In this document: positions 28,401 through 35,845 of the stretch, one piece after another
Layout: every line of letters begins with the position of its first letter
Position numbering within the stretch: the first letter of the stretch is position 1
Assembly (NCBI GenBank): GCA_023390905.1
Contig: JAEWBY010000030.1
Span: 1 to 64,000, forward strand
DNA from: Pseudomonadota bacterium
Lineage (GTDB): Bacteria > Pseudomonadota > Gammaproteobacteria > Xanthomonadales > Xanthomonadaceae
Direction: 5' to 3'
DNA length: 64,000 nucleotides
Notes under the pieces: generated by a model
What the model was told of the DNA's origin: nothing
The model's database searches: none
The model's input: only the letters and a program-made list of their open reading frames with translations
Translations under genes and position numbers: made by a program

Positions 28401-28992
28401 GGATGGTGGCGTGGTGCCGTCCAACCCGGCCGAGTACCGCGTGATCGTCAGCGGCGGCGTGTTCGCCGAAGAAGGCTGCGTGCTCGGCAAGATCTTCGTG
28501 GACTGCAACGTCAACCACGTGCAGGACCCGGAAGAACTCGGCATCCCCGGTGTGCGCATGTACTTCGAGGACGGCACCTGGATGGTCAGCGACTCGGAAG
28601 GCAAGTACAGCTACTGCGGCCTGCCGCCGAACAGCCATACGCTGAAGGTGGATGCCTCGACCCTGCCGATCGGTTCGCGCCTGACCACCAGCAGCAACCG
28701 CAACCTCGGCGATGCCGACAGCCTCTTCATCGATCTGAAGAACGGCGAGCTGCATCGCGCCGACTTCATCGAAGGAAGCTGTTCCAATCCGGTGATCGAA
28801 CAGGTCAAGGCGCGTCGCACGCAGGGCGAAATCCGCGCGCCGGAAACCGAGCGCTCCGGGCAGCCGCTGCGTTTCGAGAGCAAGCCGGCGCGCGCGCCGC
28901 AGCAGGCCACCGATTCGGCCAACCAGCGGCCGGTCGTGGACCCGAGGCCCACCACACCGCGCGGTGAAGCAGGACAGGAGGTGCAGCCATGA
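19480..28992 (+). CDS. Giant DUF11/SdrD-repeat surface protein
   Basis: A 3170-residue exported protein. GTG 19480 is preceded by AGGGGA six bases upstream. A long basic N-region precedes a signal core (WTGLLLALITPWAMAA). Residues about 45-1285 hold some eight DUF11-type beta-sandwich units (patterns such as TYTLTVTNDGPS and VVDTLPA). Residues 1289-2400 hold nine SdrD_B/CnaB-like units beginning SxxGxVxxDxNxDG, which carry EF-hand-like calcium loops (for example DRDNDGDQDGGEPG). Residues 2404-3000 alternate two further DUF11 units and one SdrD-like unit. A final Cys-containing unit (CVLGKIFVDCNVNH) and a Pro/Arg-rich tail end the protein. There is no LPXTG or autotransporter barrel, so surface attachment must use another protein. 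The ATGA overlap with the next gene suggests that the predicted barrel is its partner. Confidence 0.85.
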   Translation: MNKQAEPASTGQSPRKRAEQGIDQRGQGGFRRAWTGLLLALITPWAMAADLQITDLSDTDYDPTPAGGQVIYNVTVENGAADTVNNAVVIFDLPAGTVAGTLPAFCAADAGTPTRVVCTMAPLIGTQTSSGLPVTFQIGVNTAGQQPVPVTIRGAIGFASGLPAASTPITSLGAGDPFFASDSNTANNQRAEITTLTSSGDLRLSKSATPDPVIGGAEVTYTLTVTNDGPSASSNFRVVDTLPAAASYVANSFSGGGWSFNAGTMTATHAGSLAVGASASFQFRARVNAGTGNIINAAVVQASGTPDPNPSNDSAQVSTAVTAGADLALSKSTSPAPAISGQSVTFTLTARNLGPSAAQNVTVVDPMPAGFVITGGSAPAGWTCGNNAGDTQRTCTRTADMPAGTTETLTIVATAPSTGPNSDGDVTNSAVISASTPDPNGPLLGVNNNIGTSTFTVLADGADLTLSKTKTPDLVAAWDGIGSDADSRMTSTIRVRNLGPRQATGRVEVVDELAAGEEFLSATGAWNCVADAYAAPPSRQRVTCTYTGTLPLAVNAFASDLRIITRARESGSLTNQACTGGSNGTQEPLTAGGINRDPVTSNDCSGAGTRTTTERADLRITKQTNGPGDADNVLAANQSTLTYTLVVSNIGEDATTGVVVNDDIPGHVTGRTVVTATTIPSGWTCSTGASVVCRSGTTALNPGASATIVLQVQRALFDSAGNAATTCGGVAISNAFCNTAGVGIDASVPGSVGEIDSSNNSASDWVRIDRVANVQTTAKNITSGATGQAGVNTTYVMSYRNQGPSTVPGVVFRDVFTIPALDAGFVLVSAVRTGGGTTTCTATAGAGVTDTAAAGGRSYANPTGSPAQVTITCAPLSLNNNQTESLTVVIRPNVNATNTGRAFTNLADFYFDRNNDGVADAASGTDASGSFDFNTDGSAADDQRSATLPFNSGSVDLLTNKVDTGFAGGIDPLGYDAVTPGNNVITYRVRVTNNGPSVATNVRISDTLTPLAGRSVRFLGASASTAGPFVESDCSITSGSNPALNAPMTIDCVMPGAGFSGNLPGVIAANSSGTIYLRYLYETAPGASGDTLLNSATASSAETDTNLANNTADQDTTIRSRADMGVSKTMVTLAPNADPSVALPATVTSVALRQPFYYVIEAVNNGPGASLSRDRTGSSPLNGTGTVVTDTLPAGVVITGTSTWSKIGPNPGGGEQPNGSGSCARNGSTITCNLGDVTATGRVRIIVPARWDTYPTGGTSTNSATVKTEQVDPEPGNDTVNVPLAVTRSSLAGVVFEDRDRAGANGGTRQSAAAEPAIANVTITLTGTDAYGNVVNRTTTTAANGSYSFANLSPSNGGGYTLTQTQPSAFSNGPIDPPTSGAAAPTLGGTYAAGAPDSTYTAIPVGADDTGTAYNFPEVRRPSLSGFVYVDANFNNVRNAGDGAIPGATVELLNAATGTVITSTVTDVNGAYSFTNLDPLIVYTLRQALPTGNYRNRPTAVNPGQIGGAPCATGCTPGTAINGDAATTDRISQIDLGSGADGTQFNFGEDAVAGISGSVYVDRNGNGDFDAADAGTINSRPNGGLQDVTVTLTGAGIDGVFGNGDDPAPVVIQTDANGAYQFTGLVVGQAYRVTETQPAGYGNGSEHTGNVIDIAALASVGSTGNDFGETLASLAGVVFEDFSATAANNNNGAFNGGENPIAGVTLTLTGTDLNGNAINATAQTDATGAYVFTDLLPPQGGTTYTITETQPTGYIDGRHTPGNASTPGSATTPNVIDGIAVSAGQNATGYLFGELANAIISGTVYLDRDNDGDQDGGEPGIPGVTVVIEGAGPDGVFGNGDDLPPVTLTTGPDGSYSYGGAITGQNYRIVETQPSGLADGLENTDNGIDIGNLPASGSSGNDFGERAASLSGNVWLDANNNGVRDAGENGIAGVNVALPAGTRDVLGQIVAAAITDANGDYRFDDLLAGTYAVTEQIDQPVVNGVTTLNGATVAGNVGGTPSGTATPVATTPSAINGIVLPAGGASVQNNFGETLPVSIAGRVFFDADNDGAQNGASETGIESVTIQLTGTDDAGAAVSLSTTTDANGDFRFDALRPGVYTLTEPQQPDGTSNGQTRAGRVGSTVTGTATPITTVPSAISSIDLSTPGAASIDNLFGEIPLNSAITGRVWRDLDNDGVIDAQEEGIATVIIRLTGTDLAGNTITRETTTQPDGRYAFTELPPGTYTLTEPDQPEGTLNGITVPGSAGGTATTPAVTPSVISAITLGVAASADNNDFGEIPVGSIAGRVYNDGNNNGVIDGNERGYANVTVVLTGTNDLGEAVNVTVTTDSEGRYRFEDLRAGNYTVTEPSQPPETLNGITSAGTIGGTPVGTATPVATTPSAISSIVLPTGGESIDNNFGEIGDSPDLVVTKSATPVTFTVNNIGTYTIRVRNSGQQPSNGQYVVDDRLPTGLSLASTPIGEGWICTGDVGADRFRCTSTVELAPGAIAGNITARVQVAASAATASPVHNVVMVEGGGENEFRTPTPDERSAFEGNREDLPVCDPAITQNACRLPTAVQLSASVSGTVWFDQGSDFGAIDGGDRRLSGWIVEVIDANGQQVGTATTGPDGSYSIADQVPGVPLAIRFREPGTNVVWGWPVNGDTRGATPAPCDATSAMANGTASSCASSEGGSTHLSVVLAPGANLPQQSLPLNPGGVVYDATSRNPVPGSRVTLSPIGTCAGYAPQQHLLNAALGGYAFDGESASMTVGNDGFYQFLMGPDAPASCRFRIAVIPPAGYQFESTMIPSEQGALTPPATPGVGHPVQGNATAPTGPVGTDTAYYLEVSLGSALAAPVHNHIPLDPQIAPGLIITKTGDRKTVEVGDSLVYTITIRQTAGTAMGTVNVIDRLPHGFTFIDGTARVDGAGIANPRGKPGPVLVFDVGPLAVGAQKTLTYRVRVGVGSQQGDGINRARAFGCSITGGCVDGDSLTAYPDGGVVPSNPAEYRVIVSGGVFAEEGCVLGKIFVDCNVNHVQDPEELGIPGVRMYFEDGTWMVSDSEGKYSYCGLPPNSHTLKVDASTLPIGSRLTTSSNRNLGDADSLFIDLKNGELHRADFIEGSCSNPVIEQVKARRTQGEIRAPETERSGQPLRFESKPARAPQQATDSANQRPVVDPRPTTPRGEAGQEVQP
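23344..26690 (+). repeat. Array of nine SdrD_B-like coding repeats
   Basis: Units of about 330-400 bp begin near 23344, 23746, 24142, 24497, 24874, 25204, 25591, 25969 and 26326. Each opens with a GxVxxD...NG/DG calcium-loop motif and closes with FGE. Units 6-9 share closely similar tails (TLNG or TVAG...GTATP...PSAI), so recent duplication or recombination among them is likely. Confidence 0.8.
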
Positions 28993-31900
28993 GCCGCACC
29001 TCCGCCCACCGCGCACACCCATCGCGAAACACCTCCATGCGTGCACCCCGTCTTTCCTTGCATCCGCTGGCGCTCGCGCTCGCGCTGGTGGTCGCGCCCG
29101 CGCTGACCCAGGCGCAGACCGTGGCCGGCGATCAACGCTTCACTCCGGTACTGGGTGAGGCCACGCCGCTGTTCCCGCAGTCGCCGCAGTTGCAGGCCAA
29201 TGGATCGCAGGCGCTGTACGCGCAGCCGGGCCACGTGGACTACCGCGTCAACACGGGCGTGGATCGCATCACCGTCGAAGTGTCCAACGCCGGCGTGCCG
29301 GCCGACGGCCAATCGCCGGTGCACGTGATCGTGCAGTTGTTCGATGCCGATGGATCGCCGATGCGTGGTGAATCCTTCGCCACCCTCGAGCACACCGGTG
29401 GACGCATCAAGCTGCCGGACGGCCGCACCGATGAACTCGGCCCGGGCCATCTGGACGCCGACGATGTGACGCCCGGCGTGCAGTTGCGCGTGGAGAACGG
29501 CCGCGCCGAATTCGATCTGCTCGCGCCGCACGAACCGCAGGACGTGCTGCTGCGCGTGACCGCCGGATCGCAGAGCGCCGAAGGCGTGATCGGATTCGTG
29601 CCGGAAATGCGCGAGATGATCGCCACCGGCCTCATCGACGGCGTGATCAATTTCCGCCGCAAGGGCGACAACCTGATCACCGGCAGCCAGCACGGCGATG
29701 GGTTCGAGCGCGAAATCCGCCGCTGGGAGAAGCAGTTCAACCACGGCAAGGCCAACGGCGCCGCGCGCGCGGCGTTCTTCGTCAAGGGCGCGATCAAGGG
29801 CGAGTACCTGCTGACCGCGGCCTACGATTCGGACAAGGACGTGCGTGCGCGCCTGCTGCGCGACATCCAGCCCGAAGAGTTCTATCCGGTGTACGGCGAT
29901 GCCTCGCTGCGCGGCTTCGACGCGCGCTCGGCCGAGCGCCTGTACGTGCGCGTGGACAAGAACCGCAGCTACCTGCTGTACGGCGATTTCCAGACCGGCG
30001 ACAACCTGGCCACGCAGAGCGGCGTGGACTTCGGCGCGCGCGCCGCGCCGCGCGTGCTCGGCACCTACAACCGCACCGCCACCGGCCTGGGCTGGCATTT
30101 CGAGAACGAGCGCGTGCGCGGCAACGTGTTCGCGATCGAGGATTCGCTGCGCCAGGTGATCGAAGAACTGCCGGCCTCCGGCAGCGGCCCGTACGGCCTG
30201 CGCAACAACGCCGTGCTCGAAGGCAGCGAACGCGTGGAAGTGGTGGTGCGCGATCGCAACCAGCCTTCGCGCATCGTTTCGGTGCGGCCGCTGGCGCGGC
30301 TGGTCGATTACAGCTTCGAGCCGTTCTCCGGCCGCATCCTGCTCGGCAACTTCCTGCCCTCGTTCGACAGCGACCTCAATCCGGTCTCGCTGCGCATCAC
30401 CTATGAACTGGACCAGGGCACGGAGAAGTTCCTCGTGCTCGGCGCCGATGCGCAGTTGCGCGTGGGCGAGCGCGCCGAGATCGGCGGCTCCTACGTGGAT
30501 GATCGCAATCCGTTCGCGGCCTTCGAGATGGGCAGCGCCAACGTGGGCTACCGTTTCGGCCAGAACACCTGGCTGGTCGCCGAAGCCGCGCGCACGCGCA
30601 GCGAGGTCAACACCAATTCGATCAACCAGTACGGCACGCCCGCCCTGCAGGGGATGAGCGGCCTGGTCGAAGGCGATGCGTGGCGCGTGGAACTGGGCCA
30701 CGCCGGCAAGGCGTTCGACCTGAAGCTGTTCGCGGGCCAATCGGATCCGGCCTTCAACAATCCGGCCTCGCCGCTGTATGGCGGACGGGGCGAATACAGC
30801 GCCGACGCGCGCTGGCGCCTGGGCGAGCGCTTCGAACTGTATGTCGAAGGACTGCGCAGCGAAGACCGCAATCCGCAGGGCGGCGAACGCAATGCGGCCA
30901 GTGCCGGCACGCGGGTCAAGCTCACCGACAAGCTGACGCTCGATTTCGGCTATCGCGCCATCCGCGAAACCGTCGGCGCGTATTACACCTGGGCCACGCA
31001 GAGCGCCTACGGCAACATCGGCGGACTGTCCGGCGGCTATGCCACCGGCGCCGGCGGCGGTGCCCTCGGCTATGGCCAGCAGCCACTGGATCCGCTGACC
31101 GGCCTGCCGATCATCAGCAGCGGCAATCCCAACGAGGTCGCCAGCGGATTGCCGGTGGGCACCGAACTGTCGTCGGACATGCTGCGCATCGGCGTCGGCT
31201 ACCGCGCCAGCGATCGCCTCAGCCTCGGTGGCGAGATCGAGCAGGACATCCACGACGAGGATGGTGATCGCCTCGCGCTCGGCATCGACTACCAGTTGCG
31301 CGAACGCAGTCGCCTGTACGGCCGCTATGAAAAGCAGACCGGCATCAGCGGCGTCAACGGCCTGACCCAGGACGGCCGCGAAGCCGACACGCTGGCGATC
31401 GGCGTGGACACCAGCTTCATCAAGAACACGCAGTTGTTCTCGGAATACCGGTTGCGCGATGCGATCGCCGGCCGCGACATCCAGGCCGCTTCGGGCATGC
31501 GCAACCGCTGGGATCTGGCCGAAGGCGTGCGCGTGGACACCTCGCTGGAACACACCAACGTGATCGAGGGCAGCGTCGGCGATTCCACCGGCATCGGCGT
31601 GGCGATGGACTACAGCGCCAATCCGCTGTGGCGCGGCAACGTGCGCATCGAGCACCGCATCTCCGACGACGTGGAAGAAACCCCGGTCAACGAGGCCTAC
31701 GACACCACGCTGCTGCAGTTCCTGCTGGCCCGCAAGATCAATCGCGACTGGACCGTGCTGGCGCGCAACTACCTGCTGAAGACCGATTACGAAGCCCGCG
31801 GCGATGTCTTGCAGGATCGCTTCCAGATCGGCGCGGCCTACCGCGATACCGACACCAACCGCGTCAACGCGCTGGCCCGCTACGAGTACAAGCTGGAGAA

Positions 31901-32399
31901 GGACGAAAGCGGCATGGACGGATCCGGCTTCGGTTCGCAGACCGGGCAGGACATCCGCACGCGCGCGCACATCGTCTCGGCGCATGCGGACTGGCATCCC
32001 TCGCGTCCGTGGTGGCTGACCGGCCGTGTCGCCGCCAAGTGGCAGAACGATCAGTTCTTCTACGCTGACACCGGTCGTGTCGAAGACGACTTCCATGCCG
32101 TGCTGCTGTCCGGCCGCGTGGTCTACGACATCACCGAGAACTGGGACATCGGCGTGCTGGCATCGACGTTCCGCGGCCAGCGCGGCGCCAACCAGTACGC
32201 GTTCGGCGTGGAAGTCGGACGCCTGCTGCGGCAGAACCTGTGGCTGTCGGCCGGCTACAACGCCACCGGCTTCCGCGGCGATGACGATCTGACCGGCTAC
32301 GAATACACCCAGCAGGGCGCGTTCATCCGCCTGCGCTTCAAGTTTGACGAAGACCTCTTCCTCCGGGAAGACGCCCGCTACCGCGATCCGGTGCGCTGA
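28989..32399 (+). CDS. Large predicted outer-membrane beta-barrel protein
   Basis: A 1136-residue protein whose ATG overlaps the stop of the giant gene. The signal peptide core is LSLHPLALALALVVAPALTQA/QTVAG; an inner ATG at residue 17 could also serve. Residues about 60-200 look like an immunoglobulin-type periplasmic domain (YRVNTGVDRITVEVSNAGVP). The rest is made of alternating amphipathic strands separated by polar loops and ends in an aromatic-rich strand (GAFIRLRFKF), as in outer-membrane barrels, although a further 17 residues follow. No TonB box or plug was seen. It probably anchors or exports the giant repeat protein, or serves as its receptor. I know of no characterised homologue. 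Confidence 0.75.
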   Translation: MSRTSAHRAHPSRNTSMRAPRLSLHPLALALALVVAPALTQAQTVAGDQRFTPVLGEATPLFPQSPQLQANGSQALYAQPGHVDYRVNTGVDRITVEVSNAGVPADGQSPVHVIVQLFDADGSPMRGESFATLEHTGGRIKLPDGRTDELGPGHLDADDVTPGVQLRVENGRAEFDLLAPHEPQDVLLRVTAGSQSAEGVIGFVPEMREMIATGLIDGVINFRRKGDNLITGSQHGDGFEREIRRWEKQFNHGKANGAARAAFFVKGAIKGEYLLTAAYDSDKDVRARLLRDIQPEEFYPVYGDASLRGFDARSAERLYVRVDKNRSYLLYGDFQTGDNLATQSGVDFGARAAPRVLGTYNRTATGLGWHFENERVRGNVFAIEDSLRQVIEELPASGSGPYGLRNNAVLEGSERVEVVVRDRNQPSRIVSVRPLARLVDYSFEPFSGRILLGNFLPSFDSDLNPVSLRITYELDQGTEKFLVLGADAQLRVGERAEIGGSYVDDRNPFAAFEMGSANVGYRFGQNTWLVAEAARTRSEVNTNSINQYGTPALQGMSGLVEGDAWRVELGHAGKAFDLKLFAGQSDPAFNNPASPLYGGRGEYSADARWRLGERFELYVEGLRSEDRNPQGGERNAASAGTRVKLTDKLTLDFGYRAIRETVGAYYTWATQSAYGNIGGLSGGYATGAGGGALGYGQQPLDPLTGLPIISSGNPNEVASGLPVGTELSSDMLRIGVGYRASDRLSLGGEIEQDIHDEDGDRLALGIDYQLRERSRLYGRYEKQTGISGVNGLTQDGREADTLAIGVDTSFIKNTQLFSEYRLRDAIAGRDIQAASGMRNRWDLAEGVRVDTSLEHTNVIEGSVGDSTGIGVAMDYSANPLWRGNVRIEHRISDDVEETPVNEAYDTTLLQFLLARKINRDWTVLARNYLLKTDYEARGDVLQDRFQIGAAYRDTDTNRVNALARYEYKLEKDESGMDGSGFGSQTGQDIRTRAHIVSAHADWHPSRPWWLTGRVAAKWQNDQFFYADTGRVEDDFHAVLLSGRVVYDITENWDIGVLASTFRGQRGANQYAFGVEVGRLLRQNLWLSAGYNATGFRGDDDLTGYEYTQQGAFIRLRFKFDEDLFLREDARYRDPVR

Positions 32400-32409
32400 G
32401 GAACCACAC

Positions 32410-33408
32410 ATGAGCAAGCACATCCATCGGACGTTCGGCGTCCTCCTGACCACGCTGTCCTTCGCCGCGATCGCGCAGACGCCGCTGACCGCGCCGGACG
32501 CACGCATCACCGACGAAGCGATCCACGCCGATCTCTCCACCTACGAGCGCACCCAGCAGCGCATCCAGGCGCTGAACGATGCCGGCCGCCCGCTGCGTGA
32601 TTACCACCTGTCCAAGGCGCAGTGCTGGCTCGACGTGTCCTTCCACGAGTACACCCGCAACGATCGCAGCGCGTTCCCGCAGGAAGCGCTGGGCGAATCG
32701 GAGAAGCTGATCGTGGGCATGGAACAGGGCGTGCAGCCGCTGCCGACCGACACGCCGCTGGTCAACGGCGCCGCGCGCGTGCGCGAGGATCTGTGGAAGC
32801 GCCTGGGCGCGATCCACGGCACGCCGGGCTTCGCCTGCGCGCAGCAGGCCGTGGCCTGCGGCGAAGTGGAACTGGTGCATGCCGGCAACGAATACAACCA
32901 GCAGCAGTGGCGGCACGCCAAACCGTACATCCAGATTGCCGAAGACTGGGTGAGCGATGCCGAAGCCGCCTCGCGCCAGTGCGGCATGACCGGCCTGCCG
33001 GCCGAGGGTCGCGACGTCATCCTGACCGCCAACGTGCTGTTCGAATTCGATCGTTCCGCACGCGCCGACATCCGTGCGTTTTCGCTGCAGGGGCTGCAGC
33101 GCGAGCTGTCGCGGCTGGAAGCCGAAGGCCTGATGCTCACCGGCGTGGAGCTGGTCGGCCATGCCGACCGCCTGCAGGGCCGCGGCTACGAGTACAACCA
33201 GCGCCTGTCCGAACGTCGCGCGCAGACCGTGCGCGCTTGGCTGGTCGAACAGGGCATCGACGGCGCGCTCGTGCAGTACGCGTACAAGGGCGACACCGAA
33301 CAGGTGCAGGCCTGCGACGGGGTGACCCCGCGCGCGGCATTGCAGGAGTGCCTGATCCCCAATCGCCGCGTGGAAGTCCGCCTGCACGCGCGTCCCAGGG
33401 GCAGGTGA
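32410..33408 (+). CDS. OmpA-family peptidoglycan-binding protein
   Basis: A 332-residue periplasmic or outer-membrane protein with a signal peptide (MSKHIHRTFGVLLTTLSFAAIAQ). Residues 25-190 are helical and unlike the OmpA barrel. The C-terminal OmpA domain (about 205-330) has VLFEFDRSARADIR and VGHADRLQGRGYEYNQRLSERRAQTV, including the Asp and Arg that bind diaminopimelate in peptidoglycan. The domain contains Cys pairs (QACDGV, QECLIPNRRVEV). It lies 10 bp after the barrel gene, so the likely role is to fasten the barrel and surface-protein complex to the cell wall. Confidence 0.85.
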   Translation: MSKHIHRTFGVLLTTLSFAAIAQTPLTAPDARITDEAIHADLSTYERTQQRIQALNDAGRPLRDYHLSKAQCWLDVSFHEYTRNDRSAFPQEALGESEKLIVGMEQGVQPLPTDTPLVNGAARVREDLWKRLGAIHGTPGFACAQQAVACGEVELVHAGNEYNQQQWRHAKPYIQIAEDWVSDAEAASRQCGMTGLPAEGRDVILTANVLFEFDRSARADIRAFSLQGLQRELSRLEAEGLMLTGVELVGHADRLQGRGYEYNQRLSERRAQTVRAWLVEQGIDGALVQYAYKGDTEQVQACDGVTPRAALQECLIPNRRVEVRLHARPRGR

Positions 33409-33411
33409 AGA

Positions 33412-33428
33412 AGGGCCACCGCGGCCCT
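33412..33428 (+). terminator. Hairpin after the OmpA gene
   Basis: AGGGCC and GGCCCT arms enclose a 5-base loop, 3 bp beyond the OmpA stop. There is no U-tract, so it may be a weak or Rho-assisted terminator ending the surface-protein operon. Confidence 0.4.
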
Positions 33429-33431
33429 GCT

Positions 33432-33437
33432 TATAAT
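33432..33437 (+). promoter_or_regulatory. Possible sigma-70 -10 element (TATAAT)
   Basis: A perfect TATAAT lies in otherwise GC-rich DNA about 95 bp before the histidine kinase at 33531. No convincing -35 hexamer was seen at 17 bp, so this is a candidate promoter only. Confidence 0.35.
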
Positions 33438-33530
33438 CGCGCCAAAGCCTGGAGGGACACCGGGTGGAACGCCGACGGGGAAGGCGACAGACGCGTTCCA
33501 CCGGATCCTCCGTGATCCGAGAGCGCATGC

Positions 33531-34925
33531 ATGATCGACGGTTCCGCAACGCCGGCTGACGGCCGGCGCAGTTCGTGGTTTCCCCTGATGGCCGTGTTGC
33601 GTGCCCCCGTGGCGTGGCTGCGCAACGTGCCGATCGACGATCCGGTCGATCGCCGCAATGCGCCGATGCTGCAATTGATCTCGCTGCTGCTGGCGATCCT
33701 GCCGGCACTGGCGTGGTCCTACCGCGCGTTCGCCGTCGATATTCCCTGGCGGCCCGGCGAACTGACCAGCATGGCGATGGGGCTGGCGGTATGCGCGGCC
33801 GCGTTCTCCAGTTTCGTTCTGATCCGCTTCGGCCGCTTCGCCTGGGCCGCGCGGTTGCTGCTGCTGGTGTTCGCGGTGACGGTGATTCCCACCTATGGCC
33901 TGACCGGGTTCGGCAGCCAGCGCTTCGAACAGCCCGTGCTGGTGATCTGGATGGCGGCGGCGGCGCTGGTGATCGGTCGCACCGCGCTGTGGCTGATGTT
34001 CGCCAGCATCACGACCGCCTTCCTGCTTGGCGCGCGCGTGGATGTGTCGCGGGCCGGCGAGGCCGCCGCGATATACGGCGATGCGGCCTTCAGCATCGCG
34101 ATGTTCCTGATGATCGCGATCGTGCTCGATCGCAGTTCGGCCGCGCTGCGCCAGAGCCTGGGCGAAGCGACCCTGCGCGCGGATCAGCTCGCCCTGGCCA
34201 ACCAGCAACTGCATCACGAGATCCGCGAGCGCGAGCGCGTGCAGGAACAATTGATCCACGCGCAGAAGCTGGAAGCGGTGGGCCGCCTTGCCGGCGGCGC
34301 GGCGCACGACTTCGGCAACCTCATGTCGGTGATCACCGGCTACATCCGCAAGGGCGCGCGGAGCGAACGCACCGAGGAACTGAAGCAGACGCTGGCCGGC
34401 ATCGACGCCGCCGCGCGCCGCGCCACGCTGCTCACGCACGAGCTGCTCGCGCTGGCGCGGCAGGACGAGTATCGCGAGGAAGAATTCGACGCCGTGCTGG
34501 TGCTGCGCGACATGCAGCCGATGCTGCGGCAGTTGTTCAATCCCGACGTGCGCATCGAGCCCGCGCTGCCGGAGGATCTGCCGCCGGTGCGCATGGATCG
34601 CAACCGATTCGAACTGATGGTGCTCAACATCGCCGCCAATGCCGATCACGCCATGCCCGAGGGCGGCACGTTCTCGATGCAGGCGACGGTCGATGGCATC
34701 GGCCGCATCGAACTGGCTTTCGCCGATACGGGCGCGGGCATGCCGCCGGACGTGCTGGCGCGCGTGTTCGATCCCTTTTTCACCACCAAGCCGTCGGGGC
34801 AGGGCACCGGTCTGGGTCTGTCGGTGGTGCGCGATGTCGTGCAGCGCGCCGGTGGCACGATCGTCGCCGAAAGCCAGCCGGGCGCCGGCAGCGTGTTCCG
34901 CATCGGATTGCCGGCCGCCGCATAG
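33531..34925 (+). CDS. Membrane sensor histidine kinase
   Basis: A 464-residue protein. Five or six hydrophobic helices (about 45-205) form an integral sensor domain with few extracytoplasmic residues, resembling membrane-embedded 7TM/MASE-like sensors. A coiled coil (about 205-245) leads to the HisKA box GGAAHDFGNLM with His259. The HATPase domain has NIAANADHAMPEGG, DTGAGMPP and GTGLGLSVV. Phe-Gly replaces the more common Phe-Asn after the His-Asp pair. No receiver is attached and no response regulator lies next to it, so the cognate regulator must be elsewhere; the orphan OmpR-type protein at 18559 is one candidate. Confidence 0.88.
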   Translation: MIDGSATPADGRRSSWFPLMAVLRAPVAWLRNVPIDDPVDRRNAPMLQLISLLLAILPALAWSYRAFAVDIPWRPGELTSMAMGLAVCAAAFSSFVLIRFGRFAWAARLLLLVFAVTVIPTYGLTGFGSQRFEQPVLVIWMAAAALVIGRTALWLMFASITTAFLLGARVDVSRAGEAAAIYGDAAFSIAMFLMIAIVLDRSSAALRQSLGEATLRADQLALANQQLHHEIRERERVQEQLIHAQKLEAVGRLAGGAAHDFGNLMSVITGYIRKGARSERTEELKQTLAGIDAAARRATLLTHELLALARQDEYREEEFDAVLVLRDMQPMLRQLFNPDVRIEPALPEDLPPVRMDRNRFELMVLNIAANADHAMPEGGTFSMQATVDGIGRIELAFADTGAGMPPDVLARVFDPFFTTKPSGQGTGLGLSVVRDVVQRAGGTIVAESQPGAGSVFRIGLPAAA

Positions 34926-34982
34926 GTCACTCGCGCATGCGGCCGGGATGCAATGCGCGATCGACGGTGACTGAAGCCGCTC

Positions 34983-35738
34983 CTACGATGAGGCGCGCAT
35001 CAATGCCTGCAACCGCGCGGCATTGGGGATCGCGAAACCGTACGCGGTGTTGTCGAAGAGCACCCACGAGGTGATGCGCCGCTGACGGTGCTGGCGGATC
35101 TGCGTGGCGAGCGACTGCAGATCGGCTTCGGTGTATTGGCTGTAATAGATGCGCGGCGCACCATGCCAGCGCCAGTATTGCCAGCGCGCCGGGAGCGCGG
35201 GCACGGCCGCTTCCGGCCAACGCGCCGGATCGGCGGCCACGCGGGTGATGGCGTGGCGTTCGAGCAGGGCTTCGGCCTTCGGCGTGAACCAGCTTGCATG
35301 CCGCGGCTCGCACGCCACCGGCAATGCGGTGCGACGGCGCAATGCGCTGAAGAACGCCGACGCCGATCGCGCGTCCAGCACCAGGCTCGGCGGCAGTTGC
35401 AGCAGCAAGCCGCCCAGCTTGCGGCCCAGCCCCGCGCTTTGATCGAGGAAGGCATCCAGCAGCGATCCCGTCCCGCGCAATGCGCGCTCATGGGAAATGG
35501 CTTGCGGGATCTTCACCGAGAAGCGGAAATCCGCAGGCACCGACGCGGCCCAGCGTTCGTAGGTCTTGGCCTGGTGCGGACGATAGAACGAGGAGTTGAT
35601 CTCCACCGCGGAAAATCGCGTCGCGTAGCGCGCCAGCATGCTCTCGCCTTCGCCGAACAGCGACGCATGCTGCCGTGGGATGGACCAGCCGGCGCAGCCG
35701 ATGCGCAGGGCCGGCGTGGAAGTCGAAGCCTTCGCCAT
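34983..35738 (-). CDS. DUF72 (YecE-like) family protein
   Basis: A 251-residue TIM-barrel-like protein. It shows the family hallmarks LRIGCAGWSIP near the start, FSAVEINSSFYRPHQAKTYERWAASVPADFRFSVKIP, LLQLPPSL, and the terminal VLFDNTAYGFAIPNA. The biochemical role of DUF72 is not established. The ATG at 35738 was chosen because it immediately precedes the conserved start; 39 further codons upstream are open but lack family character. It is divergent from the HPP-family gene at 35846, with 107 bp between them holding both promoters. Confidence 0.85.
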   Translation of the reverse strand: MAKASTSTPALRIGCAGWSIPRQHASLFGEGESMLARYATRFSAVEINSSFYRPHQAKTYERWAASVPADFRFSVKIPQAISHERALRGTGSLLDAFLDQSAGLGRKLGGLLLQLPPSLVLDARSASAFFSALRRRTALPVACEPRHASWFTPKAEALLERHAITRVAADPARWPEAAVPALPARWQYWRWHGAPRIYYSQYTEADLQSLATQIRQHRQRRITSWVLFDNTAYGFAIPNAARLQALMRASS

Positions 35739-35845
35739 GCGTCTACTGTGTGAGTCATCGCGTGATTGAAGGGCGAAGGGCGGAGGTGTTTGCTGCGCCG
35801 CCGCATTCGCATAGACTCGCCGCTCCCCGGCCCGTCCCCCGACCC

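Noticed and set aside
28611..32540. A 1309-codon minus-strand frame opposite the barrel gene
   Set aside because: It has no signal peptide or motif and crosses the boundaries of three sense genes with clear ATGA coupling. It is a shadow frame.
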